The position numbers and the translations under genes were made by a program. A model generated the notes under the pieces. That model did no database searches. It was given only the letters and a program-made list of their open reading frames with translations, and had not been told where the DNA came from. From JALNYB01 sp963676235 (GTDB lineage Archaea > Thermoplasmatota > Thermoplasmata > Methanomassiliicoccales > Methanomethylophilaceae): 64,000 nt of DNA. Shown one piece after another: positions 16,721 to 26,585 of this stretch (within the stretch, counting starts at the first letter, position 1; the number at the start of each line of letters is the position of its first letter). Where the stretch lies: assembly GCA_963676235.1 (NCBI GenBank), contig OY781044.1, forward strand, positions 1,302,001-1,366,000. The letters are read 5' to 3'.

Positions 16721-17986
16721 ATGTGGAAGCAAGTAGGCGAAGATTTCTGGAAGGAAAATCGCGAATCGAAAGTGGATGCCGTGATAGATACGGTTCAGGG
16801 CATCATCGATCAGGTCAAAAACGAGGGAGACAAGGCTCTTATAAGCCTTACTCAGAAATTTGACAAGATCGCACTCAAATCAATAGCTGTATCCAGGGAT
16901 GATATCGATAAGGCCTATGAGAAGGTCGATCAGAATCTGGTAGAAGAGTTAGAGAATGCAGCGTATAATATTCAGCGTTTTCATGAGATGCAGGTTCCAC
17001 AGGATCTCTGGCTGAGAGAAGTAGAGCCAGGAATAACATTAGGTGTCAAGAGCACACCTCTCGAGAGAGTAGGATGTTATATACCAGGTGGAAGGGCATC
17101 TTATCCTTCAACAGCACTCATGTGTGTGATTCCTGCACGTGTGGCAGGCGTCGATGAGGTTATCTGTTGTACACCGGCACCTATCAATCCACTGACATTG
17201 GTAGCACTTGACATAGCAGGCGTCGATGAGATATATCAGGTTGGGGGAGCTCAGGCAATTGCCGCTATGGCACTCGGAACCGAATCTATTGAACCCGTTC
17301 AGAAGATCGTAGGCCCGGGAAATGTCTATGTCACTGCAGCAAAGACATTACTTCGTAACAAAGTGGAAATCGATTTTCCGGCAGGACCGAGCGAAGCAGG
17401 CATCATAGCAGATTCTTCGTCCAATCCTGAATTCATGGCGGCAGATCTCATCGCACAGGCAGAGCACGACCCGTCGTCTGCATGTATTCTTGTGACAGAT
17501 GATAAAACACTTCCTGATAAAGTATGGAAATTCATGGAAGCCATGATCGCGAATGCACCTAGAAAAGATATCATAAACAAGGCACTCGAGAATTCAGGTT
17601 ACATATTATGTGACGATCTGGATCTCGCTATCGAAACGATGAACGGCATTGCACCAGAGCACTTGTCGATTCAGACGATAAACCCACTGGATATACTTTC
17701 AAAGGTAACCAACGCGGGTTCTATCTTCGTTGGACCTTTCACGCCTATCGCAGCCGGAGACTATGCTTCAGGAACGAACCACGTGCTGCCTACAGCGGGA
17801 CATGCGATAACTGCATCGGGATTGAATGTAGCGCACTTCCGCAAGACATCCACAGTTCAGATGCTTACCAAAGAAGGTCTCGCATCGTTGGCACCAACCA
17901 TCGAGACGCTCGCGACCGCAGAGGGACTTCATGCACACTGTGAATCCATCAAAGTAAGGAAGCCGTTTGAAGAGGACGATTATTGA
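16721..17986 (+). CDS. hisD: Histidinol dehydrogenase
   Basis: A 421-aa HisD, which oxidises L-histidinol to L-histidine with two NAD+ in the last step of histidine synthesis. Diagnostic segments: GCYIPGGRASYPS, KIVGPGNVYVTAAK, IDFPAGPSE, LIAQAEHDP (zinc and catalytic residues), APEHLSIQT and NHVLPTAG. Full family length. The gene is not in a his cluster here; polyphosphate kinase follows 12 bp later on the same strand and may be cotranscribed. Confidence 0.97.
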   Translation: MWKQVGEDFWKENRESKVDAVIDTVQGIIDQVKNEGDKALISLTQKFDKIALKSIAVSRDDIDKAYEKVDQNLVEELENAAYNIQRFHEMQVPQDLWLREVEPGITLGVKSTPLERVGCYIPGGRASYPSTALMCVIPARVAGVDEVICCTPAPINPLTLVALDIAGVDEIYQVGGAQAIAAMALGTESIEPVQKIVGPGNVYVTAAKTLLRNKVEIDFPAGPSEAGIIADSSSNPEFMAADLIAQAEHDPSSACILVTDDKTLPDKVWKFMEAMIANAPRKDIINKALENSGYILCDDLDLAIETMNGIAPEHLSIQTINPLDILSKVTNAGSIFVGPFTPIAAGDYASGTNHVLPTAGHAITASGLNVAHFRKTSTVQMLTKEGLASLAPTIETLATAEGLHAHCESIKVRKPFEEDDY

Positions 17987-17998
17987 TCGGGGAAATAA

Positions 17999-20074
17999 AT
18001 GGACAAAGATATAGATCTTTATGACCATTCCTTGTACATAAACAGGGAAATGTCCTGGCTCGAGTTCAATAGGCGCTGTCTCACAGAGGCTGATGACGAA
18101 TCCAATCCGATATTGGAAAGGGTGAAGTTTTTAGCTATCGCATATGGAAATATGGATGAGTTCTATATGATCCGTGTTCCTGGTATCATGGTCAACGGAC
18201 AGAAGGACAATCTTACGAATATTGGTCCAGATGCTTTCCCTGATGTAGAGAAGTTTGTAGAGCTATTCAATAGTAAAGTAGGGAGCCTTATCGGCGGATA
18301 TGAGTCTTGTTGGTTCAATCTGCGTAAAGATCTGGCATCCAAGGGGGTCAGGATAAATGACATCGGTTCGTTGTCAAAGGAGCAAAGGGCATGGGTCGAT
18401 GATTATTATAAAGAAAGAGTGCACGCATTGCTAACACCTCTTGCTTTGGATATATCGCATCCGTTTCCGTTCATTTCCAACAATTCGTTAAATGTAGCTG
18501 TTAGAGCTAAGAAAAAGGATGGAGAGTATATCTATGCAAGGATCAAGATCCCCAACGGAATACTTCCTAGATTCGTTAAGATACCATCAGAATCCGCAGG
18601 TATAGATTTCGTTCAACTAGAGGATATAGTCAAAGTGAATATCGTGAAACTGTTCCAAGGCGTTGAAGTACTAGGAGCATATAATTTCAGAGTGACCAGG
18701 AATGCAGATGTCAAGGTTACCATTGATGAAGCTTGCGATCTTATGTCTGCCATAGAGACGTCTCTCGATTCTCGTGACATGGGATTTCCGGTCAGAATGA
18801 TGGTCGAGGAGACCATGCCCGCGGAGATGATCTCTCTGTTCGGAAGGAATCTGAAGCTCGATTCACATCAGATCCACAAAGTATCCGTGGGGGGAATGCT
18901 CCTCACAGATCTTTGGCAGATCGCTAATCTCAATCTTCCGAAATTAAAGGAGAAAGTATTCATACCGTATACTCCCCCCGAGTTCGGTGAGGATTTCAAT
19001 ATATTCGATACGATCAAGAAAAAGGATTGGGTCCTTTTTCATCCTTACGAATCCTTCGATATAATCATACGTTTCCTGGATGCTGCGGCAAGCGATCCCA
19101 ATGTCCAGAGTATCAAAATATGTCTGTACAGGATTGGAAAGGATCCTTCGATAATATATGCTCTCGAGAAAGCGAGGGAGAAGGGAAAGACAGTTTCCGT
19201 ACTCATGGAACTTCGTGCGAAATTCGATGAGACCAACAACATCCATCTTGCCAGGGAATTGGAAAAGATGGGAGTTCATGTCGTCTATGGTCCTGTGGAT
19301 CTGAAAGTGCATTCTAAGCTCTTACAGGTAGTTAGGCTGGAAGGAGAGCACCTGGTAAGGTACACGCATCTGAGCTCTGGAAATTACAATATCAGCACTG
19401 CGAAGCAGTATGCGGATCTTTCATTCCTTACTGCAAATCAGGAGATCGGGGAGGATGTCGGAGAATTATTCAATGCTCTGACAGGATTCTTTGGTCCCAG
19501 AGATTACAAACATCTGCTTGTTGCGCCCATCACACTCAAATCTACACTTATCGAAAAGATTCGTCGTGAGGCAGATCTGCAGAGGTCCGGAAAGAAAGGA
19601 TATCTTGTCATGAAGGCAAACGGTCTCATCGATTCGGATATCATTGTAGAATTGTACAGGGCATCGATGGCAGGGGTTCATATCGAATTGAGCATCAGAG
19701 GTCTGTGTTGCCTGCGTCCGAGAATCAAAGGAATATCCGAGAATATACGTGTCACAAGTGTTGTTGATAGATTCCTTGAGCATTCCAGGATATATTATTT
19801 TGAGAATGATGGAAATCCAGAGATGTATATGGGATCATCAGATATGATGCCACGTAATCTCATCGCGAGGGTAGAGGTCCTGTTTCCGGTTCTGGATAAA
19901 GAGATGCTAGTCCATATAAGGGAGAACATCCTCAATATCCATCTCGGAGATAACGAAAAGGCTAAAGAATTGAAGTCGGATGGAACATACATACCTGTTG
20001 TTAGAAAGAAGAGTGAAAAAAGACTGCGTTCACAGAAATGGTTTATCGACAACAGAGGCATCTGGCATGGTTGA
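17999..20074 (+). CDS. ppk1: Polyphosphate kinase 1
   Basis: A 691-aa PPK1, which reversibly moves the gamma phosphate of ATP onto polyphosphate. The N-terminal opening SLYINREMSWLEFNRR is typical. The catalytic histidine region is seen in LKVHSKLL and YTHLSSGNYN, and a second phospholipase-D-like half has SIRGLCCLRP. Full length. A GGGGA-type ribosome site lies 7 bp before the ATG. Its stop codon lies inside the start of the exopolyphosphatase gene, so synthesis and breakdown of polyphosphate are coupled at translation. Confidence 0.96.
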   Translation: MDKDIDLYDHSLYINREMSWLEFNRRCLTEADDESNPILERVKFLAIAYGNMDEFYMIRVPGIMVNGQKDNLTNIGPDAFPDVEKFVELFNSKVGSLIGGYESCWFNLRKDLASKGVRINDIGSLSKEQRAWVDDYYKERVHALLTPLALDISHPFPFISNNSLNVAVRAKKKDGEYIYARIKIPNGILPRFVKIPSESAGIDFVQLEDIVKVNIVKLFQGVEVLGAYNFRVTRNADVKVTIDEACDLMSAIETSLDSRDMGFPVRMMVEETMPAEMISLFGRNLKLDSHQIHKVSVGGMLLTDLWQIANLNLPKLKEKVFIPYTPPEFGEDFNIFDTIKKKDWVLFHPYESFDIIIRFLDAAASDPNVQSIKICLYRIGKDPSIIYALEKAREKGKTVSVLMELRAKFDETNNIHLARELEKMGVHVVYGPVDLKVHSKLLQVVRLEGEHLVRYTHLSSGNYNISTAKQYADLSFLTANQEIGEDVGELFNALTGFFGPRDYKHLLVAPITLKSTLIEKIRREADLQRSGKKGYLVMKANGLIDSDIIVELYRASMAGVHIELSIRGLCCLRPRIKGISENIRVTSVVDRFLEHSRIYYFENDGNPEMYMGSSDMMPRNLIARVEVLFPVLDKEMLVHIRENILNIHLGDNEKAKELKSDGTYIPVVRKKSEKRLRSQKWFIDNRGIWHG

Positions 20075-21584
20075 TAAAGGTGAAGTCGTTGGTTTCATCG
20101 ATGTCGGAACAAATTCTGTTCACATACTTGTAGTGAAATTTTTCGAGGATTCTATGGGAACTCCCATCTTTCAGGATAAAGAAACTGTACGTTTAGGTCA
20201 GAATCTCTACAAGAGCGGTTACATCGACAGGGAGACCATCGATAAGACCAGACTCGTGATAACGAATTTCGTTCAGATATCCAAGAGCATGGGTGCGAAG
20301 AAAGTGATATCACTCGCTACATGTGCCGCGAGAGAGGCCACCAACAAAAAGGACCTTATGGATGCTTTCAAGATCGAAGGCACGGAGGTCAAGATAATCT
20401 CCGGGTTGGAAGAAGCCAGACTTATAAGTCTCGGAGTATTCGGTCCAGAAGGTCCGATCCAACAGTGTCTGGAGATCGATATCGGAGGCGGGAGTACCGA
20501 GATATCGCTCTGTAAAGGAAAAGAAGATCTTTATTTGGATAGTTTAAGCATGGGTGCGGTTAGGTTTGCATACGGGACAGGCATCGATCAGAAATCTGCA
20601 TTGTCATTTCAGGATTATGATCATCTGAGAAGACAAGTAGATCTCTTATCCTATCGTACTTGCAGGAAGGTACGCGATCTCGGTTTCGAGAGGGCTTACG
20701 GTTCATCTGGTACACTTATCGCTTTGGCAGAGATGTGTGCCGCCAAGAGGGATGGAGACGCATCGTACATGATGTATTATGAGTTGGTAGAGCTTATGAA
20801 GGAGCTCTATACCAAAAGTGAAGAGGATAGAAAGGGCGTCCTCGGCATGAATCCCTCAAGATCGGATATCATCGTCGCAGGCGGTGCCATAGCTGAAGAA
20901 CTAATGTATCTTCTGGAGATAGATAGATTGGAGATATCTCTAAACGGATTGAAACAGGGGATGCAGGTAGAATATCTTCTAAACAATGGATATTCTGATT
21001 TCAACGTCAGGGAATCTTCCGTAAGGAATCTGGCGAACAGATGTCAGTATGATAAAGCACACGCAGAGACAGTGCAGAAGAATTCTCTGCTTCTTTTCGA
21101 TCGGATGAAAGAATTAGGGATCCATAAAATGGGCAATGATAAAAGAGAGCTCCTCTCCTATGCAGCTTTACTGCATGATATCGGTGAGTTCATAAGTTAT
21201 GAGAAACACAACATCCATTCCTATATAATAATCACGAATTCCTTCCTTCCAGGCTTCACAAACGATGAATTGAAGATGATAGGATTGACATCCAGATTCC
21301 ATCATAAGAAGTTTCCAGATGCTCAGTCGAAATATTTCGTCAATATGGATTATAAGGATATCAAGAGCATCTTGGAATGTTCTATGATGTTGAAGATCGC
21401 CGATGTTCTCGATAGGCATCGCAATGGTTCGATAGATAAAGTGGAACTCAATCTGTCAGATGATGTTCTGATGATAGAACTGGGATCTGAACGCGATATC
21501 AGCATGGAGATCTGGAAACTAAATTCTATAAGAGAAGATTTCAAGGGCGTTTTCGGATTGGATTTCAAGATCATAAGGTCCTGA
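20067..21584 (+). CDS. ppx: Exopolyphosphatase / Ppx-GppA phosphatase with HD domain
   Basis: A 505-aa Ppx/GppA protein that removes terminal phosphates from polyphosphate or (p)ppGpp. The actin-like ATPase fold shows GFIDVGTNSVHILV and EIDIGGGSTEIS. The C-terminal third holds an HD-type domain with LLHDIGEFI. The start at 20067 overlaps the ppk1 stop by 8 bp; the frame is open further upstream, but that stretch is ppk1 coding sequence. Pairing with ppk1 favours exopolyphosphatase. Confidence 0.92.
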   Translation: MVDKGEVVGFIDVGTNSVHILVVKFFEDSMGTPIFQDKETVRLGQNLYKSGYIDRETIDKTRLVITNFVQISKSMGAKKVISLATCAAREATNKKDLMDAFKIEGTEVKIISGLEEARLISLGVFGPEGPIQQCLEIDIGGGSTEISLCKGKEDLYLDSLSMGAVRFAYGTGIDQKSALSFQDYDHLRRQVDLLSYRTCRKVRDLGFERAYGSSGTLIALAEMCAAKRDGDASYMMYYELVELMKELYTKSEEDRKGVLGMNPSRSDIIVAGGAIAEELMYLLEIDRLEISLNGLKQGMQVEYLLNNGYSDFNVRESSVRNLANRCQYDKAHAETVQKNSLLLFDRMKELGIHKMGNDKRELLSYAALLHDIGEFISYEKHNIHSYIIITNSFLPGFTNDELKMIGLTSRFHHKKFPDAQSKYFVNMDYKDIKSILECSMMLKIADVLDRHRNGSIDKVELNLSDDVLMIELGSERDISMEIWKLNSIREDFKGVFGLDFKIIRS

Positions 21585-22232
21585 TCATTTTAGATGGGAT
21601 GCATCACAGAACGGTTTGTTCTTCGATCTTCCGCATCTGCACAATGCAACGCGGTTCCTCAGTTCATATTGTTCATTGTTAGCTGAGATTATAGGTATTT
21701 CGCCTTTTACCCAAATAGGACCTATTGTCTTCACATCGTTGGTGACGGAAATCTCCTTTTTCAATATAGGTTCGATCTTTTCTCCGTTTATCACAAGAGT
21801 AAGGCTTCCGCCTGGACAATTCGCGCATTCCTGTTTCGCAACTTCTAAAGTTTTCTTATTTTTGATAGCAATTTCTATACGAGGGTATGCATGGCAGAAT
21901 CCTGCGCCTGTACAGAGTATGTGTTTTTCCATCAATTTCACACCATCGCATCCTTCGTGGATCAGACAACTGTCATCATACGATTCGTCATCGGCTGTTT
22001 CCGTTCCGTCGAAGTTGTTAACGTGTTCACCGGAGCAGAATGGCATCGTGGAAGATCTTCCGCATCTGCACAGAGCATAGATCTCGTTCTGGTTGAATTT
22101 TTGTCCCTCCACCCATTTGATGGCTTTTCCCATCGCATCTATCTGGATGGATTCTTCTCTAAGAGGTATATCACCGAAGATCAAATAGGGGCCGTTCTTT
22201 TTGATAGTTATCTTGGCATTTTCGTCTGTCAT
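21585..22232 (-). CDS. Double CDGSH iron-sulfur domain protein
   Basis: A 215-aa protein with two CDGSH-type 2Fe-2S motifs: CRCGRSSTMPFCSGEH near the middle of the first half and CRCGRSKNKPFCDASH at the C-terminus, each with three Cys and one His ligand. Between them is a segment with more cysteines (CTGAGFCHAYP..., CANCPGG) that looks like a divergent ferredoxin-like domain, as in the bacterial/archaeal CDGSH-plus-DUF1271 type. The role is unknown; redox or Fe-S handling is inferred. I start at 22232 because a TATAAAT box (22267-22275, minus strand) is too close to the ATG at 22262. It directly abuts the convergent ppx gene. Confidence 0.85.
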   Translation of the reverse strand: MTDENAKITIKKNGPYLIFGDIPLREESIQIDAMGKAIKWVEGQKFNQNEIYALCRCGRSSTMPFCSGEHVNNFDGTETADDESYDDSCLIHEGCDGVKLMEKHILCTGAGFCHAYPRIEIAIKNKKTLEVAKQECANCPGGSLTLVINGEKIEPILKKEISVTNDVKTIGPIWVKGEIPIISANNEQYELRNRVALCRCGRSKNKPFCDASHLK

Positions 22233-22262
22233 GTCCTGTACCGCAAGGATAAATCCGTTCAT

Positions 22263-22674
22263 TCATTATTTATAAGGGTAGTTTGAAAAGATATTTTGGA
22301 GAATAAGCGCAATGTCGATATTTTACGCACTTTTTTCAAAAATGAATAAATTAGTCCTAAAAATGAAAAATCGATTTTCCGATTTTCGATGATATTTAAA
22401 TGAAAACATTAAAAACCGTCAAAAAAATATTAATTTCTACAATGTTTCAAATATTGAAAAGAGCATGCTTGCATTATAGCAGGGAGCGACCCCTTGCACA
22501 CGGTTTCGACCTGTTGTTCCCTGCTTCGAATCCTTTGCTTTTCATTCTTTGACTGGTTTCATTCAAATTCGGTCCAAATCGTCTATTCCTTCTATGTAAT
22601 GATGATAAGAAGGTTGTCCGAGTTCAAGGACAAAGGTTATTATCATTCAGTATTAACATGTAGTTCAGATCATC
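22263..22674. other. Long intergenic region before nreA
   Basis: 412 bp between divergent genes. It holds the CDGSH promoter at its left end, a very AT-rich middle (22320-22450) and the hairpin described separately (22478-22525). No ORF with coding character was seen. Confidence 0.5.
22478..22525 (+). ncRNA. Candidate structured small RNA
   Basis: An 8-bp perfect stem (AGCAGGGA / TCCCTGCT) closes a 32-nt loop that can form an inner helix. A TATA-like TTCAAATATTG (22446-22456) lies about 25 bp upstream, so it could be an independent transcript. It is GC-rich within an AT-rich spacer. No tRNA, C/D box or other family was recognised, and the 3' end is not known. Confidence 0.3.
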
Positions 22675-23949
22675 ATGGCGAATACATCATTCTTTGAGGA
22701 GATGGCCGAGCGCAATGCGGCAACCAGCACTACTGGTTTATGTTCCATATGCAAAGGGTCCAGAAAACTCTGCGGCAAAGATAGATGTCCTTTAATGATA
22801 AAATTCTATTCTCAGCAGAAGACAATGCCTTTGTTGGATGTCAAGGACCTTGTTGGATGCAGTCCACCAGCTGTTTTCGTAGGAAGATACGGTTATCCGA
22901 AGGTTGATATCGGACCTCTTGTGCCTCCGGAATTCGGAGATACATCTATTTTGGACACGCCTGAAAGATGGTCTGGGAAATCGATAGAAGATATTGTAGA
23001 TATGAGATTCAGGTTGGTTCGCGGAAAATACAGGATCGATGCCACGAATTTCAAGACCGCGGGTAAGATAGTGAATAATATTCAGGAACTTGCCCTCACA
23101 GAGAAGCCAGTGGAGGTTGAGGCCAATTTCAGACAGAGGCCGTCAGGTCGCGTTATTCTGGATGATGAGGTGCAACCGTTCGGTCCTTCAGCCAGAATGG
23201 ATGATATGAAGATGGGCAATGGAAGGTTCGAGCGGAATCTGGAGAAGAATTTCTATGATACGGACCTCCGTGCTACAGAAGCTGTTGTGAATGCTTACAA
23301 GAACGGAACGCTCATTTCAGAGATACAGAAAGCATTCTCAGTAGGTACTATGGGCGTCGATAAGAGAAGACGGTTTGTACCCACAAGATGGAGCATCACT
23401 GCCATAGACGATATCATCGGAAAGGATCTTCTGAAAGACACAAAATATTTTCCTACCATAGACGATTACAGAGTATATCAGTGGGAGCAACTGGACAACA
23501 GATGGTGCATTATAATGATGCCCTGTACGTGGAGATATGAGCTAATTGAGGCTTGGTATCCGAATACGACATGGAACCCGACAGGACGGGATATCGATAT
23601 CATCTCGGATCATGAATTCTATGAAGGTCGTTCAGAGTACGCTCATATCGGTGGCTGTTATTATGCTGCAAGGATGGCATCCAATGAACTTCTTTTGAAA
23701 GAGAGGAGAACAGCGGGTGTTCTTGTATGGAGAGAAGCTCATCCAGGATATGTGATGCCGGTAGGTGTTTGGAATGTCAGAGAGAATGTAAGGCAGGCTT
23801 TAGAAACAAATTGTGCTCATTATGATTCTTTAGAGGGTGCTTTGGCACATGTAGATCGCGTGATGGATATCAAGCAGGATACATGGATCAAGAATTCAGG
23901 GATACTGAAAGATTGGTTAATACAAAGGAGGATCGAGGATTATTACTGA
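22675..23949 (+). CDS. nreA: NreA-like archaeal DNA repair protein
   Basis: A 424-aa member of the archaeal Nre family, implicated in DNA damage repair with PCNA. The N-terminal zinc site is C-x2-C-x7-C-x4-C (CSICKGSRKLCGKDRC). Other family landmarks are PPAVFVGRYGYPKV and the central VGPFGPSA-like segment. The last eight residues QRRIEDYY match the PCNA-interacting (PIP) motif QxxIxxYY, as known for NreA. The 3' end touches the start of the radical SAM gene, so the two are probably one operon. Confidence 0.92.
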   Translation: MANTSFFEEMAERNAATSTTGLCSICKGSRKLCGKDRCPLMIKFYSQQKTMPLLDVKDLVGCSPPAVFVGRYGYPKVDIGPLVPPEFGDTSILDTPERWSGKSIEDIVDMRFRLVRGKYRIDATNFKTAGKIVNNIQELALTEKPVEVEANFRQRPSGRVILDDEVQPFGPSARMDDMKMGNGRFERNLEKNFYDTDLRATEAVVNAYKNGTLISEIQKAFSVGTMGVDKRRRFVPTRWSITAIDDIIGKDLLKDTKYFPTIDDYRVYQWEQLDNRWCIIMMPCTWRYELIEAWYPNTTWNPTGRDIDIISDHEFYEGRSEYAHIGGCYYAARMASNELLLKERRTAGVLVWREAHPGYVMPVGVWNVRENVRQALETNCAHYDSLEGALAHVDRVMDIKQDTWIKNSGILKDWLIQRRIEDYY

Positions 23950-23974
23950 TCTTATAGAATTTAATGATTCCAAT

Positions 23975-24718
23975 TTGTGGAATGGCCCATATCAGGTTGT
24001 AGAGTGTAAACGCGCTCTTTCACCTTCGGGTCTTCCGGGTATAGATTATGCTTTGAATCCATATGGTGGATGCGAGCATGGATGCATCTATTGCTACGCG
24101 CCGGAGGTGCTTCATACGGAGTGGAAGAACTGGAGGGTTGTCAAGGTACGTTCCAACATTCCCAATCGTTTGGCAAAGGAATTATCTGGATTGAGTGGAA
24201 CGATCGGTATCGGTACTGTGACAGATCCGTATCAATATGCAGAGAAGAGATTCCATCTGACTCAAATGTGTCTCGAAGTCCTCAAGGCTAAAGATATGCG
24301 CATACATGTGCATACAAAATCAGACCTTATCCTCAGAGACATAGATCTCATTTCATCCATGAGGGGAGAGGTCGGCATCACGATAACAGGCATAGATGAC
24401 AGATACTCTAAGATTACAGAGCCCGGAGCGCCTCTTCCAGGAAAGAGATTGGATGCATTGAAACTGTTGACGGAGGCAGGCGTCAATACATACGCCCTTA
24501 TCGGACCGGTGTTAGATCATATCGAAGGTCATGAGAAGGAATTAGTAGATGCTATAGTGTCAACAGGGACCAACAGAGTGTACATAGACGCCCTTAATAT
24601 GAGGCCTCTGCTGTCTGAAAGACTGAGCAGAATGAACATCTCAGGTTCAAATATCGTGAAGGAGAACATACGCGTAGCATGCAGGCTGGAAGGTCTCGAT
24701 GTTCGTGATGTGTTTTGA
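23975..24718 (+). CDS. Radical SAM protein, spore-photoproduct-lyase-like (SplB family)
   Basis: A 247-aa radical SAM enzyme. The cluster motif is GCEHGCIYCYAP (Cx3CxxC), preceded by LSPSGLPGIDYALNPYGG, typical of SplB-like proteins often found next to DNA repair genes. Substrate unknown. The start is unclear: the frame opens after a TAA at 23918, and the first usual start is TTG at 23975. A GGAGG at 23927-23931 points to an unusual ATT start at 23939 or 23942. It follows nreA by 25 bp or overlaps it. Confidence 0.82.
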   Translation: MWNGPYQVVECKRALSPSGLPGIDYALNPYGGCEHGCIYCYAPEVLHTEWKNWRVVKVRSNIPNRLAKELSGLSGTIGIGTVTDPYQYAEKRFHLTQMCLEVLKAKDMRIHVHTKSDLILRDIDLISSMRGEVGITITGIDDRYSKITEPGAPLPGKRLDALKLLTEAGVNTYALIGPVLDHIEGHEKELVDAIVSTGTNRVYIDALNMRPLLSERLSRMNISGSNIVKENIRVACRLEGLDVRDVF

Positions 24719-24866
24719 AGGTTGTAATTTGAAAAAAACAAATAAAAATACAAGTTTGCTGTGCAGCAGAAATTATTTAACTGTTATGTTATAACACGTT
24801 TATTGCAACCCAGATAGATGTCTGAGGTCTTTTCAAAAGTTATATGAAAAAGGTTTATTTTAGGAA

Positions 24867-24876
24867 CCTTAATATA
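24867..24876 (+). promoter_or_regulatory. TATA box of the thermosome gene
   Basis: ACCTTAATATAG-like sequence 45-55 bp before the ATG. With transcription starting about 25 bp downstream, this leaves a leader of about 25 nt carrying AGGAG (24907-24911). Confidence 0.4.
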
Positions 24877-24921
24877 GAAGAACAAAATTACCCTAGTCTA
24901 TAGTTCAGGAGTATTTTTCCT

Positions 24922-26544
24922 ATGTACGGAAACGGAAACCAACCAATCATAGTGCTCAAAGAAGGCACAGAAAGAAGCAAAGACAAAGAGGCTCAGTTCA
25001 ACAACATTGCAGCCGCTAAAGCTGTTGCAGATGCAGTAAGATCTACACTCGGTCCAAAAGGAATGGACAAAATGCTCGTCAACACCATCGGTGACGTTGT
25101 TATAACAAACGACGGTGTAACGATCTTGAAAGAGATAGATGTTCAGCACCCAGCAGCCAAAATGGTCGTTGAGATCGCAAAGACACAGGATACAGAATGC
25201 GGTGACGGAACCACAACCTCCGTTATCCTTGCAGGAGAGCTTCTCAAACAGTCCGAGGAGCTCATAAATGCAAATGTTCACCCAACAGTGATCACAAACG
25301 GATACAACATGGCAGCAGCAAAAGCCATCGAGATCCTCAAAAGCATCGCGGTTGATGCGACAAAAGAGGATATCTTGAAAAAGGTCGCTATTACTTCACT
25401 TACTGGTAAATCAGTTGGAGAGGAAGAGAGCAAACTCGCAGATATCGTTGTCGAAGCATGCAAAGCCATCGAAGAGGATGGTAAGGTCGATACAAAGAAC
25501 ATCCGTCTTCAGAAGAAGGTCGGCGGTGTCATCGGCGATACTTACATGGTTCAGGGTGTAGTAATTGATAAAGAAGCAGTTCACTCACGCATGCCAAAGA
25601 AAGTCGAGAAAGCAAAGATCGCTCTCTTCTCATGCGGACTCGAGGTCAAAAAGACCGAGTTCGATGCTCAGATCCAGATAACAGATCCATCAGCAATGTC
25701 CTCATTCCTCGCAGAGGAAGAGAACGGCATGAAAGAGATCGTCGAAAAGATCAAAGAGACAGGTGCAAACGTTGTGTTCTGTTCAAAAGCAATCGATGAA
25801 CTCGTTCAGCACTATTTGGCAAAAGCAGGAATCCTCGGGTACAGGAGACTCAAACAGTCTGACCTCGAGGCTATTTCAAAGGCAACCGGCGCAAACATTG
25901 TCGGCGGACCTATGGAAATCACAAAAGCAGATCTCGGATTGGCCGGATGCGTAGAAGAGAAACTTGTCGGAGAGGACGGAATGGCATTCATTACCGGATG
26001 CAAGAACCCCAAGGCGATCACTATCTTCGTACGCGGTGGAACAGAGCATGTCCTCGAAGAGATCGAGAGAGCCCTTAATGATGCAATTCGTACTGTCGGT
26101 GTCACGATCGAAGACGGAAAGGTCGTTGCAGGTGCAGGTGCACCAGAGATCGAACTCGAACTCAGGCTTGCAGAATATGCATCATCCGTCGGCGGAAGAG
26201 AGCAGCTCGCAATCGAGAAATTCGCAAAGGCAATGGAGATCATTCCATGGGCACTTGCAGAGAATGCGGGTATTGATTCAATCGACAGCATAATAAAATT
26301 GAAGAACGCTCATGAAAAGCAGAAGAACGGAAAGTACTACGGAATCGATCTCGATACCGGAGAGGCCGTAGATATGCTCAAAATGAATGTTGTTGAGCCC
26401 CTCAGGGTCAAAGTTCAGGCAGTTAGCTCGGCAAACGAGGTAGCTAACATGATCCTTAGGATCGACGATGTTATTGCATCACGCAGGTCGTCATCACCCC
26501 CACAGGGCGGAATGCCAGGTGGAATGCCTCCTGGAATGATGTAA
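24922..26544 (+). CDS. thsA: Thermosome subunit (group II chaperonin)
   Basis: A 540-aa CCT/thermosome subunit that folds proteins in an ATP-driven double ring. Signatures: LGPKGMDKMLV, ITNDGVTILKEI, QDTECGDGTTTSVILAGELL (ATP hydrolysis Asp), and VVAGAGAPEIEL. The C-terminus ends in the Gly/Met/Pro-rich tail typical of chaperonins. Only one subunit gene is in the window, so whether the ring is homo- or hetero-oligomeric is open. A strong hairpin follows the stop. Confidence 0.97.
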   Translation: MYGNGNQPIIVLKEGTERSKDKEAQFNNIAAAKAVADAVRSTLGPKGMDKMLVNTIGDVVITNDGVTILKEIDVQHPAAKMVVEIAKTQDTECGDGTTTSVILAGELLKQSEELINANVHPTVITNGYNMAAAKAIEILKSIAVDATKEDILKKVAITSLTGKSVGEEESKLADIVVEACKAIEEDGKVDTKNIRLQKKVGGVIGDTYMVQGVVIDKEAVHSRMPKKVEKAKIALFSCGLEVKKTEFDAQIQITDPSAMSSFLAEEENGMKEIVEKIKETGANVVFCSKAIDELVQHYLAKAGILGYRRLKQSDLEAISKATGANIVGGPMEITKADLGLAGCVEEKLVGEDGMAFITGCKNPKAITIFVRGGTEHVLEEIERALNDAIRTVGVTIEDGKVVAGAGAPEIELELRLAEYASSVGGREQLAIEKFAKAMEIIPWALAENAGIDSIDSIIKLKNAHEKQKNGKYYGIDLDTGEAVDMLKMNVVEPLRVKVQAVSSANEVANMILRIDDVIASRRSSSPPQGGMPGGMPPGMM

Positions 26545-26563
26545 GATCATACTAAACTCTAAT

Positions 26564-26585
26564 TGAGGAGGATCACTCCTCCTCA
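26564..26585 (+). terminator. Hairpin after the thermosome gene
   Basis: Perfect 9-bp stem TGAGGAGGA / TCCTCCTCA with a TCAC loop, followed by TTTAT, 20 bp after the stop. It probably ends transcription or stabilises the mRNA 3' end. Confidence 0.55.

Noticed and set aside
22478..22540. tRNA-like gene (TTCGAATCC after a 7-8 bp stem)
   Set aside because: No T-stem, D-arm or anticodon stem can be formed around it.
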